Part shown: piece after piece, positions 1-6,450 of the stretch | How the letters are laid out: every line of letters starts with the position of its first letter | Position numbering within the stretch: position 1 is the stretch's first letter | Assembly: GCA_026982235.1 (NCBI GenBank) | Contig: JALSHM010000461.1 | Location: 1-7,883 of the forward strand | Direction: 5' to 3' | Origin: Robiginitomaculum sp. | GTDB taxonomy: Bacteria; Pseudomonadota; Alphaproteobacteria; Caulobacterales; Maricaulaceae | Length of the DNA: 7,883 bases | Position numbers and translations under genes: made by a program | Notes under the pieces: generated by a model | The model's input: only the letters and a program-made list of their open reading frames with translations | Told to the model about the DNA's origin: nothing | Databases searched by the model: none

Positions 1-1
1 A

Positions 2-784
2 AAACCTAGGGGCGATTATGACCGTGCGGCACTATTCGCGAAATACGCAGAGTTTCTCAATGCCATTGGCGGGGCATATTATACCGCTGAGGATGTCGGC
101 ATGACCACGGATGATATGCGCATTATTCGCACGAAAACCAAATATGTGGCCGGGCTGGACGAGGGCGATGCGGCCTCTGGAGATCCGTCACCTGTGACCG
201 CAGACGGGGTGTTTCGGTGTATCAAGCTAGCCGCTAATAAACGTGGTTTGGATTTGGCCGGTGCAACGGTTGCAGTGCAAGGGCTTGGTCATGTTGGCTA
301 TACGGTGTGTAAGCTATTACACGGGGCAGGTGCAAAATTGGTGGTGACCGACATCAATCAGCACGCCGTGCGAAGTGCGGCTAACGCGTTTGGCGCTAAA
401 ACTGTCGCGCCTGACGAAATCTATGCCCAAGCGGCGGATGTATTTTCTCCCTGTGCCCTAGGAGCCGTATTGAACCCTGACACTATTGGCCAATTAAAGG
501 TCGGCATTATTGCCGGGGCGGCCAATAATCAATTATCTGTGCCAGAAATGGGGCAAGACTTGCAAGATAAGGGCATTCTCTATTGTCCAGATTATGTGGT
601 TAATGCGGGTGGTATCATCAATATTGCAGGCGAGATTGAGGGGCATTACAGTCCTGAATGGGTTGAGAAAAAGCTACAAGGTATCGAGAAGACATTGACA
701 GAAATCATAGATTTGGCCGCACAAACAGGCCGCTCAACCGACACAATCGCAGATGAAATGGCCAGAGCGCGCATAGGGCGTTGA
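2..784 (+). CDS. Leucine dehydrogenase (Glu/Leu/Phe/Val dehydrogenase family), 5' end cut by window
   Basis: This is an NAD-dependent amino acid dehydrogenase of the cytoplasm. It would reversibly deaminate L-leucine and other branched-chain amino acids to the 2-oxo acid, ammonia and NADH. The frame is open from base 2, so 260 residues are visible; leucine dehydrogenases have roughly 350, so about 90 N-terminal residues, including the catalytic-lysine Gly-Gly-Gly-Lys region, lie outside the window. Visible landmarks (numbered from base 2) are YYTAEDVG near 26-33, SGDPSPVTADGV near 59-70, the Rossmann motif GLGHVG at 94-99, TDIN with an acidic residue at about 117 that favours NAD over NADP, then PCALGA, AGAANNQL and PDYVVNAGG. 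These match leucine dehydrogenase better than glutamate dehydrogenase. The ATG at 101 is internal to the conserved domain and is not the start. Substrate preference (Leu, Val or Phe) cannot be fixed from the fragment. Confidence 0.93.
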   Translation, partial: KPRGDYDRAALFAKYAEFLNAIGGAYYTAEDVGMTTDDMRIIRTKTKYVAGLDEGDAASGDPSPVTADGVFRCIKLAANKRGLDLAGATVAVQGLGHVGYTVCKLLHGAGAKLVVTDINQHAVRSAANAFGAKTVAPDEIYAQAADVFSPCALGAVLNPDTIGQLKVGIIAGAANNQLSVPEMGQDLQDKGILYCPDYVVNAGGIINIAGEIEGHYSPEWVEKKLQGIEKTLTEIIDLAAQTGRSTDTIADEMARARIGR

Positions 785-806
785 AAGTATTTTTCCTCTT
801 TATAAT
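781..806 (+). promoter_or_regulatory. Possible sigma-70-like promoter for the MDR oxidoreductase gene
   Basis: A perfect -10 hexamer TATAAT lies at 801-806. TTGAAA (five of six matches to TTGACA) lies at 781-786 and overlaps the leucine dehydrogenase stop codon. The spacer is only 14 bases, shorter than the usual 16-18, so the pairing of the two boxes is doubtful. The 79-base gap before the next gene, with no clear terminator, leaves room for a promoter or for read-through from upstream. Confidence 0.3.
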
Positions 807-863
807 TTGCGTAAAAATTCGTAGGCGTTAGTGTTGCCTATAAAACGTATTTAGGGGACGGGT

Positions 864-1865
864 ATGAAAGCGGCTTTTATAACGGGGTATGGCGGTGCAG
901 ACAAAGTCATTGTGGGCGAACAGCCCAAGCCTGATATACCGTCGGGTCATATACGGATTGCCATGAAAGCGGCGAGTGTCAATCCTATTGATTGGAAAAC
1001 CGTCAAAGGGGATTTGAAGGCTTTATTCAAACCACCTTTCCCGCTCATGCTCGGGAGTGATGGGGCAGGAATTGTTGAGAGCGTTGGCGCAGACGTATCG
1101 GAATTTCAGCCGGGCGATGCGGTGTATTTTCGGTGTCATAAATTAGACACGGGCACATTTGCAGAATATTTCACCCTTCCAGCAGAGCTTGTCGCGTCCA
1201 AGCCCAAAAATATGACATTTGAACAGGCGGCAGCCATGCCGCTTGTCGGGTTGACCGTGATGCAGGCCTTAACGGAAAAGGGCGGTATGCGCGCGGGGGA
1301 CAAAGTTTTGATCCATGCAGGCGCAGGTGGTGTCGGCACATTTGCTATCCAATACGCCAAAACCTGCGGGGCTTATGTAGCTACAACGGCCAGCAAAAAG
1401 CGCAATGATTTATTGACCGAGTTGGGCGCCGATGAAATCATCGACTATCACAGCCAAAATATAGAGGACGAACTCGCTGACTATGATATTGTGTTGGACA
1501 CTCTTGGCGAAAGTGTTCACGACGCCTCTTATAAAATTCTGAAGCCAGGCGGTGTATTGGTCACAATTCTTGGCATTCCTGACAATGAAACCATCGCAGA
1601 TTATAAGGCAAATTTCATAGTTAAATGGGTTGCCCGGCTCTATAACCGCAAAATGCAGAAACGGGCTGCAAAGCGCAAGGCCGTTTATAAACACCATCTT
1701 ATGTATGCAAGCGGTGCGCAATTGGCCGAGATAACGGGCTTGATTGAAGCAGGTAAAATCAAAGCAATACTAGATTCGACCTATCCGCTGGGCCAAATAA
1801 AAGCCGCATTTGAACGCAGTATGACAGGCCGCGCCCAAGGTAAGATTATTATCAAGATAGACTGA
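864..1865 (+). CDS. Zinc-independent MDR-family NAD(P)H oxidoreductase (quinone reductase-like)
   Basis: This is a 333-residue medium-chain dehydrogenase/reductase, full length for the family and probably cytoplasmic. The N-terminal GroES-like domain (about 1-125) carries SVNPIDWK near 38-45 and LGSDGAGIVESVG near 63-75. The cysteine and histidine zinc ligands of alcohol dehydrogenases are absent (GSDGAG instead of GHEGAG), so it belongs with the zinc-free quinone/enone reductases. The Rossmann motif AGAGGVG is at 152-158. After the second beta strand, TTASKKR lacks an acid and has basic and serine residues, which suggests NADPH. The C-terminus GRAQGKIII is the usual family ending. The start is supported by AGGGGA at 853-858, five bases before the ATG. 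Likely activity is NADPH-dependent reduction of quinones or electrophilic enones; the physiological substrate cannot be told. It is separated from the upstream gene by 79 bases and is probably its own unit or a loose co-transcript. Confidence 0.9.
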   Translation: MKAAFITGYGGADKVIVGEQPKPDIPSGHIRIAMKAASVNPIDWKTVKGDLKALFKPPFPLMLGSDGAGIVESVGADVSEFQPGDAVYFRCHKLDTGTFAEYFTLPAELVASKPKNMTFEQAAAMPLVGLTVMQALTEKGGMRAGDKVLIHAGAGGVGTFAIQYAKTCGAYVATTASKKRNDLLTELGADEIIDYHSQNIEDELADYDIVLDTLGESVHDASYKILKPGGVLVTILGIPDNETIADYKANFIVKWVARLYNRKMQKRAAKRKAVYKHHLMYASGAQLAEITGLIEAGKIKAILDSTYPLGQIKAAFERSMTGRAQGKIIIKID

Positions 1866-1891
1866 GGAGCTACAGGGGAATCGCATGAATG

Positions 1892-2260
1892 TTATTTGGT
1901 TAGGATTTGTTTTAGGAACTGGTTGTTCCATCCGGCTTTTTTACGCATGACGCGCAGGGATTTGTTTTGCTTTGCCTGTCGTAGCAAATTCATCGCCATG
2001 TGTTTTATGACGGTGAAATTCTTTGCGCCTTGGTCTTTGCGCACCCGGCAGTGATCATCTCCAAACACCATGTTCAACACCTAATCTAGTCTGTTTTCGA
2101 TATCCCTGGCAAGCTCAACAATCCGACTTTGTACCAAGAGGGTAGGCTTCGCACTGCGTATGATTTCATCTGTAGTGTGTAACACTGTATGTCCCTTTTT
2201 GTTTGATGTTATGGTTTGCACCACCATCAAACGGGGAAACTGCGCCTCAATCAAGAGGCC
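1892..2260 (-). pseudogene. Remnant of ISAs1-family transposase (C-terminal part, internal amber stop)
   Basis: Read on the minus strand, one frame from about 2260 down to the TAA at 1892-1894 resembles the C-terminal part of ISAs1-family transposases. FPRLMVVQ (about 2238-2215) fits the segment before the conserved IENxLHWVLD motif. ENRLD, then a stop, then VLNMVFGDDHCRVRKD and NFTVIKHMAMNLLRQ follow the family pattern. The normally conserved His-Trp of LHW is replaced by Asp and an in-frame TAG at 2081-2083 (one base from TGG). Residues just before it (the usual R-x-H-W-G) appear shortened. The first two thirds of the gene and the catalytic DDE start are missing, so the element is dead. A GTG at 2080 opens the 62-codon tail, but nothing suggests it is translated. 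I could not find the element's terminal repeats. Family assignment is from remembered motifs. Confidence 0.75.
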
Positions 2261-2263
2261 GCT

Positions 2264-2295
2264 TTCTGTCCTTCCAGCTAGCTGGAAGGACAGAA
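2264..2295. repeat. Perfect 32-bp palindrome between transposase relic and rpoH
   Basis: The left arm TTCTGTCCTTCCAGCT (2264-2279) and right arm AGCTGGAAGGACAGAA (2280-2295) are exact reverse complements with no spacer and no mismatch. The axis lies between 2279 and 2280. In RNA from either strand it would form a 14-bp or longer hairpin with a minimal loop. It sits 38 bases after the rpoH stop codon and abuts the broken 5' edge of the transposase relic. There is no T-tract on either side, so it is not a classical Rho-independent terminator, though it could protect or block transcripts from either convergent direction. Confidence 0.9.
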
Positions 2296-2333
2296 TTGTC
2301 AGATCAAGTCGAAACTCTTACATTTTAGGCGTT

Positions 2334-3305
2334 TTACCCGGCTTCAATAAGTCCCGAATTTTTTGCGGCATTTAGCATGGCTTCTTGCAATTTCTCAAAC
2401 GCGCGTACTTCGATTTGTCGGATGCGTTCGCGCGAGACCTTATAAACCTCCGCTAATTCTTCGAGCGTTTTGGGTTTGTCGGCCAAGCGGCGCTCACGCA
2501 AAATGTGTTGCTCGCGCTCATTTAAGTTTTGCATGGCATCTTTAAGCAACTCCATGCGAGCATCATGTTCTTGTGAGTCGGCAACGACGGTTTCTTGGCT
2601 GACATAATTATCGTCTTCCAGCCAATCCTGCCATTGACCGCCGCCATCTTCCCCTCCGATCGGGACATTGAGTGAAGCATCACCACCACCACCCATGCGC
2701 CTATTCATTGAAATAACTTCTTCTTCTTTGACATTCAGGTTTGTTGCGATTTTTTTGACTTGGTCTGGATGCAAATCGCCATCTTCAATGGCTTTCATTT
2801 CGCCCTTTATGCGGCGCAGATTGAAGAATAATTTTTTCTGAGCTGCCGTTGTCCCCATCTTGACCAATGACCAAGAGCGTAGCACATATTCTTGAATTGC
2901 AGCACGTATCCACCACATAGCATAGGTGGAAAGGCGAAAGCCTTTGTCTGGGTCAAACTTCTTGACCGCCTGCATCAGGCCGACATTGCCCTCTGAAATC
3001 ACTTCAGCAATCGGCAGGCCATAGCCACGATAGCCCATAGCGATTTTGGCCACGAGCCGTAAATGAGAGGTCACCATTTTTTCAGCTGCAGCGCTGTCTT
3101 GGTGGGAAATCCAGCGTTTAGCCAGCATAAATTCTTCATCTCGATCAAGCATAGGGAATTTACGGATTTCGTTGAGATAGCTTGACAAACCTTGTTCAGG
3201 TGACAGGGCAACAGACAAACTCATATTACCGGTCGTTTCACCAGCCTGTAGCGTCGTCTTAGCTGTCTTTTTGATCGCAGTGTTTGCAGTTGTCTTTTTG
3301 GCCAT
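2334..3305 (-). CDS. rpoH: RNA polymerase heat-shock sigma factor RpoH (sigma-32)
   Basis: This 323-residue sigma-70 family protein directs RNA polymerase to heat-shock promoters. Region 1.2 is near 40-65. Region 2 runs from about 80 to 150, with HLRLVAKIA, the core-binding and -10-melting stretch FRLSTYAMWWIRAAIQEY, and VLRSWSLVK. The RpoH-box QKKLFFNLR at 156-164 is specific to RpoH and separates it from RpoD and RpoS. Region 4.2 has a helix-turn-helix near 280-306 (TLEELAEVYKVSRERIRQIE). The ATG at 3305 is chosen because GGGAGG lies seven bases upstream; a GTG at 3323 keeps the frame open, but its codons are the Shine-Dalgarno itself. The first 27 residues are an unusual Lys/Thr/Ala-rich tail ahead of the conserved core. 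Alphaproteobacteria often carry two RpoH copies; which one this is cannot be decided here. Confidence 0.97.
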   Translation of the reverse strand: MAKKTTANTAIKKTAKTTLQAGETTGNMSLSVALSPEQGLSSYLNEIRKFPMLDRDEEFMLAKRWISHQDSAAAEKMVTSHLRLVAKIAMGYRGYGLPIAEVISEGNVGLMQAVKKFDPDKGFRLSTYAMWWIRAAIQEYVLRSWSLVKMGTTAAQKKLFFNLRRIKGEMKAIEDGDLHPDQVKKIATNLNVKEEEVISMNRRMGGGGDASLNVPIGGEDGGGQWQDWLEDDNYVSQETVVADSQEHDARMELLKDAMQNLNEREQHILRERRLADKPKTLEELAEVYKVSRERIRQIEVRAFEKLQEAMLNAAKNSGLIEAG

Positions 3306-3310
3306 AATCT

Positions 3311-3391
3311 TTCCTCCCAACACCCGAGAAACGGGTTTGAAGTGTACATATAGGCATAACTACAAGCGATTTAAAGGGCGGGTTGAAGGAA
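3311..3391 (-). promoter_or_regulatory. rpoH leader with predicted Shine-Dalgarno-masking helix and alternative hairpin
   Basis: On the minus strand TTCCTTCAACCC (3391-3380) is complementary to the stretch 3324-3311 that contains the rpoH Shine-Dalgarno. About 12 pairs form, with one G-U pair and two single-base bulges (3318 and 3322), and they cover all of GGAGG. A competing small hairpin pairs ACCCG (3336-3332) with CGGGT (3326-3322) across the five-base loop TTTCT. The two structures share bases 3322-3324, so they exclude each other, and the small hairpin leaves the Shine-Dalgarno free. Control of rpoH translation by mRNA structure is established in E. coli, with a different structure; a similar role here is my inference. 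It requires transcription to start upstream of 3391, and I see no convincing promoter there. The leader could also come from read-through of the permease gene, which ends 140 bases upstream. Confidence 0.35.
3313..3318 (-). promoter_or_regulatory. Shine-Dalgarno of rpoH that fixes the start
   Basis: On the minus strand GGGAGG is followed by AAAGATT and then ATG at 3305-3303, an optimal seven-base spacing. The site would fall inside the reading frame if the GTG at 3323 were used, which argues for the ATG. Confidence 0.85.
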
Positions 3392-3445
3392 TTTTAAGTA
3401 GGTTGGTAGCCCCGTATTATGTCGGTTTTGGTATATCCGCAGATT

Positions 3446-4690
3446 CTAAAGCATTAACCCAACTATCGCTGCGCTTAGCAAATTGGCGAGGGAAGCTGCC
3501 AAAACGGCTTTCAAGCCAAAGGATGCCAATTCGGGGCGGCGGCTTGGGGCTAGAGTGCCGACACCGCCAAGAACGATTGCAATGGAGGAGAAATTGGCGA
3601 AACCGCACAGGGCGATTGTCGTAATTTTGGTGGCGCGTTCGCTTAACAGGTTTTTCCCTGTGTCCAGCAAAGCCGCTTTGTCCATTTCAATAAAACTACC
3701 ATAAGCAACAAATTCGTTCAGGATAAGTTTTTCGCCGAACAAGCTACCGGAAATTCCGGCTTCGGCCCACGGTACACCGACCATAAACATTAGAGGTCTG
3801 AACACTTGACCGAGAATGCTCTGGAAAGTTAAATCTTCAAAACCAAACCAGCCACCAATGCCGCCAACTATGCCGTTCAGGAGCGCGATGAGAGAAATAA
3901 AGGCGATTAACATAGCACCGATAGTGATAGCTAGTTTGACGCCTTCAGATGCGCCGACGGCAGCGGCTTCGATGACATTAGAATGCTTGGTGGTTTCTAT
4001 CTTGATGGAATCTGGCGAGAAACTCGCATCAGCTGGATCACTGGGCATAATCATTTTCGCCATCAATATACCGCCAGGCGCCCCCATGAAACTGGCAACT
4101 ATTAAGCTTTGTGCGTCTACGCCCATGGTGATAAGACCTGCTAAAATAGAGCCCGCAATGGTGGCCATGCCCGTAACCATAATCAGGAATAAGGTCGATC
4201 TGGGCATGGTCTCCAAGTATGGACGCACGGCAAAGGGGGCACTGTCTTGGCCAACAAAAATATTCATGCTAGCTGCAATGGCTTCGATACCGTTAATGCC
4301 AATGGTTTTGCGTAGGACAAAACCAAGCCCGCGCATAACCCACTGCATAATACCTAAATGAAACAAGACCGTCATTAGAGCGCCAACAAAGATAATCACG
4401 GGCAAAACCATAGTGGCGAAACTGAGCATAATATTGCCGTTATTGGCCCAGTCCCCAAAGATAAATCCGATGCCTTTCATGGAGTAATTCAGCACATGCT
4501 CAATACCAAAGGTGAGTTTCTCCAATGCAACTTTGCCCCACGGGGTTTTAAACACGAACAGGGCGATAACAAATTGCAAGGCGAGGGCGCTTAATATAGT
4601 GCGCGGGTTGACATTTCTGCGGTTGCTTGATGCGGCATAGGCTATGCCTAATAAAACCACGACGCCTATTATCCCGATAAACCGTTCCAT
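3446..4690 (-). CDS. CNT-family (NupC-type) nucleoside transporter
   Basis: This 414-residue inner-membrane permease belongs to the concentrative nucleoside transporter family, which imports nucleosides with a Na+ or H+ gradient. It has the full family length, with several hydrophobic segments. An N-terminal pair lies near 3-20 and 31-48, a gate domain near 88-125, the first re-entrant hairpin motif at 145-158, and further helices near 166-190 and 252-280. The second motif NEFVAY is at 325-330 and LCGFANFSSIAI at 361-372. The family ending follows from GGVGTLAPSRRPELASFGL. The Glu of NEFVAY and the Asn and second Ser of FANFSS, which contact ribose in the Vibrio structure, are kept. The usual GQTE or GQSE of hairpin 1 is GQDS (147-150), so base recognition may differ. 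The start is supported by GGGGGAG five bases upstream. It lies 60 bases after the secreted-protein gene and could be co-transcribed with it. Confidence 0.9.
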   Translation of the reverse strand: MERFIGIIGVVVLLGIAYAASSNRRNVNPRTILSALALQFVIALFVFKTPWGKVALEKLTFGIEHVLNYSMKGIGFIFGDWANNGNIMLSFATMVLPVIIFVGALMTVLFHLGIMQWVMRGLGFVLRKTIGINGIEAIAASMNIFVGQDSAPFAVRPYLETMPRSTLFLIMVTGMATIAGSILAGLITMGVDAQSLIVASFMGAPGGILMAKMIMPSDPADASFSPDSIKIETTKHSNVIEAAAVGASEGVKLAITIGAMLIAFISLIALLNGIVGGIGGWFGFEDLTFQSILGQVFRPLMFMVGVPWAEAGISGSLFGEKLILNEFVAYGSFIEMDKAALLDTGKNLLSERATKITTIALCGFANFSSIAIVLGGVGTLAPSRRPELASFGLKAVLAASLANLLSAAIVGLML

Positions 4691-4695
4691 GAGTT

Positions 4696-4726
4696 CTCCC
4701 CCTTTGTTTTTACTTTATTAGGGGAG
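4696..4726 (-). promoter_or_regulatory. Potential Shine-Dalgarno-masking hairpin upstream of the permease gene
   Basis: On the minus strand CTCCCC (4726-4721) can pair perfectly with GGGGAG (4701-4696), the core of the permease Shine-Dalgarno, across a 19-base A-rich loop. The six pairs are nearly all G-C. This may hold the ribosome site closed, or may be chance complementarity to a G-rich Shine-Dalgarno. There is no U-tract, so it is not a terminator. Confidence 0.35.
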
Positions 4727-4750
4727 CAGAGATGAAAAAGCGAGCGATTT

Positions 4751-5620
4751 TTACGGCGTATAAATGGTATAGGTTACCGTTGCACCAATAGTTCCCGTTC
4801 CCATGGACAAGTCGTAGGTATTGCCCGGGTCGCCATTACTAATAAAATAGATCGGAATGAAGCTCACGGCTTGTTGTTGGATAGTGCCGCGCGTGCGGGC
4901 AGTTCTGCGCCCTCCGTCAAATATTTTGGTTGGGCCTGCGGACATATCGCCTAGATCATTGACGGAGGCTATTCGGCCAAGCCCGCCAATGGCTGGATTT
5001 TGTGCGGCGCTACCTGTAGTTTGCGAAAACAAAATATAGCGAAAGTCAGAATAACTCAGCGTGGTGAAATCTTGCGTGGTGGTTAGATTGCTGGCTTGAG
5101 CATAAAGGTCAAAAGCCGTATTGGAGGTGACATAAAATCGCGTAACCCGATAATACGAACTCATATCAAGGTCAGTATTATCGTCAATGCCAAATTCTGT
5201 CAGACTGTCATTGGCATCTAAAATGTTAAAGTCTGCAACATTGGTCAACACTCCGCCCGATGGTTGGCCTTCAATACGCAATAACTCATTGGTGCGGGCG
5301 GTACCGTCAGACGTAGGCGTATTGGCCGTGCCGAAATATTCCAAGGTGACGCCGTCTGCGCCAATAATGTCTGCCCCAGCTTGACCGGACGGGATATTAT
5401 CTAATAGGTAAAAATCCGTGGCTACAGGGCCAACGCCGCCATTCTCGATAAAATCGCTACCACCAAAGACGATCACAATAGCGTTGGCACGAAAGAAAGG
5501 TCGGTCAAGATTTGCTGCGAGCGCAGACTGTTGCATCAAGTTTAAAGACAAGCTTACACCAACAGCAATAGCCAGAACTTTGAAAGTGTTTTTGCAAATA
5601 TTCTTATTGTTCTTTCTCAT
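4751..5620 (-). CDS. Secreted beta-rich protein of unknown function
   Basis: I do not recognise the family. The 289-residue product starts with a clear Sec signal peptide. It has a basic n-region (MRKNNKNICKNTFK), a hydrophobic core (VLAIAVGVSLSLNLM) and the cleavage box ALA at 33-35, giving a mature N-terminus near ANLDRP. The mature part is rich in Gly, Thr, Ser, Asp and Asn, has one lysine and no cysteine, and has many alternating hydrophobic stretches (AIVIVFGG, SYYRVTRFYVTS, FRYILFSQ, FIPIYFIS, GATVTYTIYT). This suggests an extracellular or periplasmic beta fold. The ATG at 5620 is preferred over one at 5662, because the longer form would put a hydrophobic stretch before the basic n-region. 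No good Shine-Dalgarno precedes either. It is divergent from the TerB/J-domain gene and 60 bases before the permease gene. A surface-layer, fimbrial-like or adhesin role is possible but unsupported. Confidence 0.8.
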   Translation of the reverse strand: MRKNNKNICKNTFKVLAIAVGVSLSLNLMQQSALAANLDRPFFRANAIVIVFGGSDFIENGGVGPVATDFYLLDNIPSGQAGADIIGADGVTLEYFGTANTPTSDGTARTNELLRIEGQPSGGVLTNVADFNILDANDSLTEFGIDDNTDLDMSSYYRVTRFYVTSNTAFDLYAQASNLTTTQDFTTLSYSDFRYILFSQTTGSAAQNPAIGGLGRIASVNDLGDMSAGPTKIFDGGRRTARTRGTIQQQAVSFIPIYFISNGDPGNTYDLSMGTGTIGATVTYTIYTP

Positions 5621-5646
5621 AGCTAATAACCAATAACCCAATATAG

Positions 5647-5674
5647 ATAATATCTCGTGCATGAACTTGGCTAA
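5647..5674 (-). promoter_or_regulatory. Weak candidate promoter for the secreted-protein gene
   Basis: On the minus strand TATTAT (5652-5647, five of six matches to the -10 consensus) is preceded 16 bases upstream by TTAGCC (5674-5669), a poor -35. Initiation near 5640 would give a leader of about 20 bases to the ATG at 5620 and would exclude the ATG at 5662. The site overlaps nothing on the divergent side, whose gene starts at 5735. Confidence 0.25.
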
Positions 5675-5734
5675 TAGAGAGTAAACATGATTCTAAACTA
5701 TTGAGCCGTCTGCGTGAATAGGGCACAAGGCGAT

Positions 5735-6448
5735 ATGAATTTAGGATTGCGCATATTATCAGCGGCAGCAAAGTTGTTCGGTCCGCCCCGTAGGCAGGCC
5801 GAAGATGCGAGCTTGCGTGATATTGGTGATGCTGGGGTGGCGGCTGCTCTTATTGCGCTTGGTGCCAAATTGGCCAAAGCCGACGGGGTGGTCAGCAATG
5901 TCGAGATTGATGCGTTCAAGAATGTATTCCAAGCTTCGGTTGAATCCGCTGCGGGCATTGCTCGGTTCTTCGATTTGGCCAAGCAAACCACATTGGGCTA
6001 TGAGGCTTATGCCAAGAAAATTTATCGCCATTACAAAGCCCGGCCAGATATTCTAGAGGATATACTCGACGGTCTTTTCCATATTGCGCTGGCCGACGGG
6101 ATTGTCACAGGTGCCGAGCTGTTATTCTTAGAGACCACAAGCAAAATATTTGGTTTTAGCCCACTGACATTTAACCGCATTCGCGCAGCCCATTTGGGAC
6201 GGGCGCTGGATGATCCCTTTTTGATATTGGGCGTCGATGAGACTGTGACCGACAAAGAACTAAAACGGATTTATCGTACAATGGCTGCCGCCAATCATCC
6301 AGATAGATTAGCGGCGCGGGGACTGCCACCCGAGTTGCAGAAACTGGCCACCCATAAAATGGCATTGATTAACCGGGCGTATGAGGAAATATTGAAAATC
6401 CGCAAACAATATCCTGTCCATGAACGGTTAGTTGATAATCGGTCTTAA
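5735..6448 (+). CDS. DjlA-like protein: TerB domain followed by J-domain
   Basis: This is a 237-residue co-chaperone-like protein. Residues about 33-150 form a TerB/DjlA-type helical domain with its two acidic repeats, AKADGVVSNVEIDAF (about 47-61) and ALADGIVTGAELLFL (about 118-132). TerB acidic clusters are thought to bind metal. Residues about 160-225 form a C-terminal J-domain: DPFLILGVDETVTDKELKRIYR, the essential HPD at 188-190, then LINRAYEEI. The HPD loop means it should stimulate DnaK ATPase. E. coli DjlA has the same order but an N-terminal membrane anchor; here there is only a short LGLRILSAAAKLF stretch, so it is probably soluble or peripherally membrane-bound. The ATG at 5735 has AAGG a few bases upstream; a GTG at 5714 is a possible longer start. 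The stop is two bases before the MFS gene, so the two are translationally linked. Tellurite resistance is not implied. Confidence 0.88.
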   Translation: MNLGLRILSAAAKLFGPPRRQAEDASLRDIGDAGVAAALIALGAKLAKADGVVSNVEIDAFKNVFQASVESAAGIARFFDLAKQTTLGYEAYAKKIYRHYKARPDILEDILDGLFHIALADGIVTGAELLFLETTSKIFGFSPLTFNRIRAAHLGRALDDPFLILGVDETVTDKELKRIYRTMAAANHPDRLAARGLPPELQKLATHKMALINRAYEEILKIRKQYPVHERLVDNRS

Positions 6449-6450
6449 TC

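Noticed and set aside
1915..1942. GGAAC/GTTCC hairpin followed by a T-tract after the MDR gene
   Set aside because: The stem is only five pairs, seven bases separate it from the T-tract, and the stretch is explained as part of the transposase relic's coding tail; too weak to call a terminator.
3306..3323. Longer rpoH start at GTG 3323
   Set aside because: The added codons consist of the Shine-Dalgarno for the ATG at 3305 and have no ribosome site of their own.
3340..3368. CTTGTA and CCTATATG on the minus strand in the rpoH leader, resembling a heat-shock promoter
   Set aside because: The two boxes are only about six bases apart, far shorter than the 12-17 needed for sigma-32 promoters.
3816..4361. 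Long open frame antisense to the permease gene (+ strand)
   Set aside because: The opposite strand encodes a clear CNT transporter; the product is low-complexity Ile/Pro/Ala-rich as expected from an antisense shadow.
4733..4755. AAAAA/TTTTT stem around the end of the secreted-protein gene as a terminator
   Set aside because: The stem would be five A-T pairs with an eight-base loop and no GC core, so it is not a credible terminator.
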